From: LMUY01 sp965198895
Lineage (GTDB): Bacteria > Pseudomonadota > Alphaproteobacteria > Acetobacterales > Acetobacteraceae
DNA length: 64,000 nt
Direction of reading: 5' to 3'
Assembly: GCA_965198895.1 (NCBI GenBank)
Contig: OZ240676.1
Location: forward strand, 3,596,001 to 3,660,000
Shown: positions 61,115 through 64,000 of the stretch, piece by piece
Position numbering within the stretch: position 1 is the first letter of the stretch
Layout: each line of letters begins with the position of its first letter
Program-made: the position numbers and the translations under genes
Notes under the pieces: model-generated
Told to the model about the DNA's origin: nothing
Database searches by the model: none
What the model saw: the letters and a program-made list of their open reading frames with translations, nothing else

Positions 61115-61377
61115 GCGACCGTCCCTTGAAGCACGGTACGGCCGCCGCTGAGGCACACGAAGGTGGTGCGGCCGCTTGGTTCGGTGCGGCGCTGGATCTC
61201 GACCTCCATGCCGGGCTCGACGGGGGCGGTGAACTTGGCCGTCAGCAGGGTGGCGCCGGGCAAGCAGGCGAGTACCTCGTCCAGCAGCACGACGCCAGGC
61301 ACGACGGGGTGGCCGGGGAAGTGGCCCGGCAGGCTCGGGTGGTCGGGGCCGATGGTGAACCGGCCGATCGGGGTCAT
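61111..61377 (-). CDS. FabZ-like hotdog dehydratase (aryl-polyene)
   Basis: 88 residues. DHPSLPGHFPGHPVVPGVVLLDEV is the FabZ/ApeI signature with the catalytic His; the rest is a single hotdog strand set, shorter than FabZ (about 140). Probably dehydrates 3-hydroxyacyl-ACP intermediates. Overlaps the neighbours by 4 nt on both sides. Confidence 0.9.
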   Translation of the reverse strand: MTPIGRFTIGPDHPSLPGHFPGHPVVPGVVLLDEVLACLPGATLLTAKFTAPVEPGMEVEIQRRTEPSGRTTFVCLSGGRTVLQGTVA

Positions 61378-62687
61378 GGTGCGGCCAGGGGGGCGGCCAA
61401 TGCCTGCAACGTCGAGGCCGCCAGCTTGCCCAACTCGTTGCGGGGCAGGCGGTCCAGATGGACGATGCGGCGGGGCAGGAACAACGGGTCGATCCGGCCG
61501 CGCAGGGCGGCGAGGATGGCTTGGGACGTGGCCCCCGGAGCCACCACCAGCGCCGTCATGCGCGCGTTGGCCTGATCGTTGGCCGGCGGCGGCACGAACA
61601 CGCCGTCCTGCACCCCGGCCACGGCCATCAGCTCACGGTTCAGCCCGGCGAGCGAGGCGCGGCGGCCACCCAGTTTCACCACGTCGCTGCGCCGCCCGAG
61701 CAGCCGGAAGCCGCCGGAGGGGAGGTGCTCGACATCGTCGTCCAGGATCGTGTCGGGAGCGTCCTCGGCCTGCACCAGCAGACCGTGGTCGGCACCGGAC
61801 AGGCGGACGGCGGGGTAGGGGGTCCACTCCGCCCCCGCGATGGTCCGCCGGCTTGCGATCGAGCCGACTTCAGTGGCGCCAAAGATCTCCCACACTTCGG
61901 TGCCCCATTGCCGTTCCGCCGCCTCTGCCAAGGCCGGGTCCAGCGGGGCTGTGGCAGAGATGATGCGGTGCAGGGCGGGCAGTTCGGTTTGGTCCGACAA
62001 CAGGGTGCGGAGCTGCAGGGGAGTCGTCACCAGCAGCCGCTCGCCCGGCACGGCGTTGGCGGCGCTGCGGATGTCGGCTGGGAAGAAGGCCGGGCCGCAC
62101 CAGGCCGATACGGCGGCGTGCAGCGGCCAAAGCACGGTCGTCTCGAACCCGTACATGTGCTGCGGCGGGACGGTGCCGACGACGGTCGCGGGGGTTTCCC
62201 AGTCGAGCCCAAATGCCGCCCCTGCATCCCGGCTTCGCGCGGCGAGGGCGCCCCAGGCCTTGGTGTGGGCGACCGGTTCCCCCGTGCTGCCCGAGGTGAA
62301 CACGATCGCCGCGCGCTGCCCGGACGGAATGAGCGGACTGACGGCCCGGCCGTCCCCCGGCGGCGGCACCGCGATGCCGGGCAGTGGCAGGTCCATTTCG
62401 TCGTCGCACAGCGCGATCGCATCGGGATGCTGCGCCGCGAGGGCCTGCAAACGATTGGGCGAGCGATCGCTGGTGAGCAGGCTGGTCTGCCCTCGCAGCA
62501 GCGCCGCCGCGAACCCAACGGCGAAGGCATACCGGCCAGCGCAGAGGTTGATCGCGTAGCGCGCGTCGGGCAGCTGTTGCGACAGCCGCACCGCGTCGGC
62601 GACGAAACTAGCCGCCGTGACGTCGCGCCCAGGGAGCCGGAACAGCACGGCATTACCGGCACGGTCGGTGAGGGCGATCTGGCTCAC
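61374..62687 (-). CDS. AMP-dependent acyl-ACP/CoA ligase (aryl starter activation)
   Basis: 437 residues. ANL-family: P-loop-like AIVFTSGSTGEPVAHTKAW, EIFGATEVGSIASR, and the C-terminal LLGRRSDVVKLGGRRASL and VHLDRLPRNELGKLAAS with the catalytic Lys. Shorter than most acyl-CoA ligases, as in aryl-polyene clusters, where it loads 4-hydroxybenzoate or coumarate onto the ACP. ATGA overlap with the ACP gene. Confidence 0.93.
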   Translation of the reverse strand: MSQIALTDRAGNAVLFRLPGRDVTAASFVADAVRLSQQLPDARYAINLCAGRYAFAVGFAAALLRGQTSLLTSDRSPNRLQALAAQHPDAIALCDDEMDLPLPGIAVPPPGDGRAVSPLIPSGQRAAIVFTSGSTGEPVAHTKAWGALAARSRDAGAAFGLDWETPATVVGTVPPQHMYGFETTVLWPLHAAVSAWCGPAFFPADIRSAANAVPGERLLVTTPLQLRTLLSDQTELPALHRIISATAPLDPALAEAAERQWGTEVWEIFGATEVGSIASRRTIAGAEWTPYPAVRLSGADHGLLVQAEDAPDTILDDDVEHLPSGGFRLLGRRSDVVKLGGRRASLAGLNRELMAVAGVQDGVFVPPPANDQANARMTALVVAPGATSQAILAALRGRIDPLFLPRRIVHLDRLPRNELGKLAASTLQALAAPLAAP

Positions 62688-62983
62688 TTCGTCCGGTGGG
62701 CGCCGATATACGCCGCCAGGTTACGAAGATCGCTAAAGATCGTCCCGTTGCGCTCGTCGTCGGATTTCAGCTCCAGCCCGTATTGGCGGGAGATTGCCAG
62801 CGCCAGTTCCAGCGCGTCGATCGAGTCGAGGCCGAGCCCTTCGCCGAACAAAGGCGCGGTGGGCTCGATCTCGGCCGCCGTGATCTCCAGATGGAGGGAC
62901 GCTACGATCAACTCGGCCAACTCCGCCTCGAATGCGGTTGGGTGGGCGCTGACGACGGGATTTATCTCGCTGAGGGTGTTCAC
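62684..62983 (-). CDS. Acyl carrier protein
   Basis: 99 residues from a GTG at 62983 with AGGAAAAG upstream; an ATG at 63043 would give 119. The 4'-phosphopantetheine attachment Ser is in GLGLDSIDALELA. Carries the growing polyene. First gene of the ten-gene operon. APE clusters usually have two ACPs; only one is visible here, a second may lie beyond the window end. Confidence 0.92.
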   Translation of the reverse strand: MNTLSEINPVVSAHPTAFEAELAELIVASLHLEITAAEIEPTAPLFGEGLGLDSIDALELALAISRQYGLELKSDDERNGTIFSDLRNLAAYIGAHRTK

Positions 62984-63058
62984 GATCTTTTCCTGGACTA
63001 CAATGTAGCGATTTGTATGCCGGCGGGCAAATGTTTCGGCCAAAATGGGGCGAATACC
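62984..63058. promoter_or_regulatory. Divergent promoter region of the aryl-polyene locus
   Basis: Only 75 bp separate the leftward operon from the rightward membrane protein gene. AT-richer than the surroundings; it must hold promoters for one or both directions, but no consensus boxes are convincing. A longer ACP start (ATG 63043) would occupy part of it. Confidence 0.4.
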
Positions 63059-63715
63059 ATGGGGGCGCTTCTGGACCGGATCAAACGCGCGTGCCTACCC
63101 TTGGGATGGGCCGCCCTCGCGGCTGCGCCATTCGTCACGCACGCGGCAATCGCAACCGGCCGGTTCGCGACCGAGGCGGCGCTGCTGGCATTGGTGCAGA
63201 TCACCGTACTCGGCGCACTCACGATACGGAGGCTGCGCGGCTGGCGTCGTGTTGCCGCCGGTGTCGGGGTGGGTGCGCTGCTGGTGGGGCTGGGCGTGCG
63301 GCTGTTCAGGCCGGGGCCGGTCGGCCTGATCGCAACGTCCGGGCTGTCCCACACGTGCATCTACCTGTCTCTCCTCTTTTTGTTCAGCCACAGCCTACAG
63401 CCGGGTCGCACGGCCCTGGTCACGACGCTGGCGGCGCGGTTGCGGGGAACTTTGACACCGGAGATCGAGGTCTACACACGGAATGTGACAAAGGCGTGGT
63501 GTGTGTTCTTCACGATGCAGCTCGTGACGTCTTTTATGCTGCTCAGCTTGGCGCCGGTGCGGATCTGGTCGCTGTTCGTCAATGTGCTGGACGCGCCCAT
63601 GGTCGTGGCAATGTTCGCGGCGGAATACGCGATCCGTCGCTGGCGCTTCCGCGGCCTGCGCCATATCTCGCCGGTGGCAACCCTCCAAAGCTTCGCGCGC
63701 GACCGTGCCCCCTGA
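63059..63715 (+). CDS. COG4648-type membrane protein (aryl-polyene locus)
   Basis: 218 residues from ATG 63059. Five to six hydrophobic segments; GTLTPEIEVYTRNVTKAWCVFFTMQLVTSFMLLSLAPVRIWSLFVNVLDAPMV (read in parts) and YAIRRWRFRGLRHISPVATLQSFAR match the COG4648 family always found in aryl-polyene clusters, function unknown. Divergent from the main operon; its stop overlaps the next start. Confidence 0.88.
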   Translation: MGALLDRIKRACLPLGWAALAAAPFVTHAAIATGRFATEAALLALVQITVLGALTIRRLRGWRRVAAGVGVGALLVGLGVRLFRPGPVGLIATSGLSHTCIYLSLLFLFSHSLQPGRTALVTTLAARLRGTLTPEIEVYTRNVTKAWCVFFTMQLVTSFMLLSLAPVRIWSLFVNVLDAPMVVAMFAAEYAIRRWRFRGLRHISPVATLQSFARDRAP

Positions 63716-64000
63716 CCGGTGGCGGCCGACGATCGCCGTCAAACTCTCCGCGGGCGTGCACGGCTTGGCGGCCGGCCTGCTTGCTGTCCGGCCGGGGTGG
63801 TGGCCGGGCTTGCTGGGCGCAGTGCTCGCCGATCACGTGATGCTGGGGGCCGCCGGGATCTGCCCTCGCACGCAGTTGCTCGGCCCGACGGTGTCGCGCC
63901 TGACGCACCCAGGTCGCGCAGTGGCGCTCAGCTTCGATGACGGGCCCGACCCGGCCGTCACCCCGCGCGTGCTGGATCAGCTGGCCGCTGCCGGCATGAC
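63705..64000 (+). CDS. Polysaccharide deacetylase family protein (C-terminus outside window)
   Basis: Starts at a GTG (63705) inside the end of the COG4648-type gene; 98 codons visible. After a hydrophobic N-terminal part comes AVALSFDDGPDPAVTPRVLD, the NodB/CE4 motif 1 with the first metal Asp. Such CE4 proteins occur in some aryl-polyene clusters; role in lipid-head modification is inferred. Confidence 0.88.
   Translation, partial: MPPDRWRPTIAVKLSAGVHGLAAGLLAVRPGWWPGLLGAVLADHVMLGAAGICPRTQLLGPTVSRLTHPGRAVALSFDDGPDPAVTPRVLDQLAAAGM

Noticed and set aside
1..64000. CRISPR array, tRNA or rRNA genes, complete insertion sequence
   Set aside because: No regularly spaced direct repeats, no cloverleaf-like CCA-ended segments and no transposase frames were found in the intergenic regions.

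Overview
This is a GC-rich chromosomal segment (by eye well above 60% GC, not counted) with tightly packed, mostly overlapping genes. The gene content points to an alphaproteobacterium, most likely in Rhodospirillales/Acetobacteraceae: gapR (DUF2312), an EipB-type periplasmic protein, a phasin, class II DAHP synthase, CGFS glutaredoxin next to bolA, and the clpS-clpA pair. The family-level placement is inference; no rRNA or tRNA gene was found to anchor it.

Left part (1-31.5 kb). The window opens with the prkA-DUF444-spoVR stress operon, then a divergent Lrp-type regulator/4-hydroxyphenylpyruvate dioxygenase pair, two tandem acetyltransferases with gapR, an M20 amidohydrolase, a cyclopropane-fatty-acid synthase, and the ribosomal operon rpsF-rpsR-rplI. 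An ATP-dependent DNA ligase, a TauD/TfdA dioxygenase, an MFS transporter/flavin reductase pair and a glycosyltransferase/NodS-like methyltransferase/acyl-CoA dehydrogenase trio follow. Between the flavin reductase and the glycosyltransferase lies a 23-codon reading frame whose leader matches the complement of the 16S rRNA 3' end over 17 nt and which is followed by a terminator. Then come gltX, a nicotinate phosphoribosyltransferase, class II DAHP synthase, glutathione reductase flanked by two decayed toxin-antitoxin loci, grxD-bolA, and purQ-purL without purS.

Middle (31.6-51.4 kb). A short block of lower-GC genes (31.7-32.8 kb) holds a RusA-family resolvase translationally coupled to a putative PD-(D/E)xK/HEPN two-domain protein; it looks acquired and sits where purS would be expected. 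It is followed by two unknown genes, a hybrid PAS histidine kinase, a complete polar amino-acid ABC transporter, clpS/clpA, a phasin, a D,D-carboxypeptidase, map, a thioesterase, radC, ethanolamine ammonia-lyase (eutBC) and a divergent aromatic-amino-acid-type decarboxylase.

Right part (51.5-64 kb). EipB- and MlaC-type envelope genes are followed by a ten-gene, translationally coupled operon on the minus strand that has the content of an aryl-polyene (APE/xanthomonadin/flexirubin-like) pigment locus: ACP, acyl-activating ligase, FabZ-like dehydratase, acyltransferase, LolA-like carrier, MMPL exporter, ketosynthase, chain-length-factor-like ketosynthase, second dehydratase, ketoreductase, and a flavoprotein with flavin-halogenase motifs. 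Divergent from it are a COG4648-type membrane protein and a polysaccharide deacetylase cut by the window end. The likely product is a membrane-anchored, possibly halogenated aryl polyene.

A family of palindromic GC-rich repeats (core like CCCTCTCCCG...CGGGAGAGGG) is scattered through the window; in two places it has become coding sequence.
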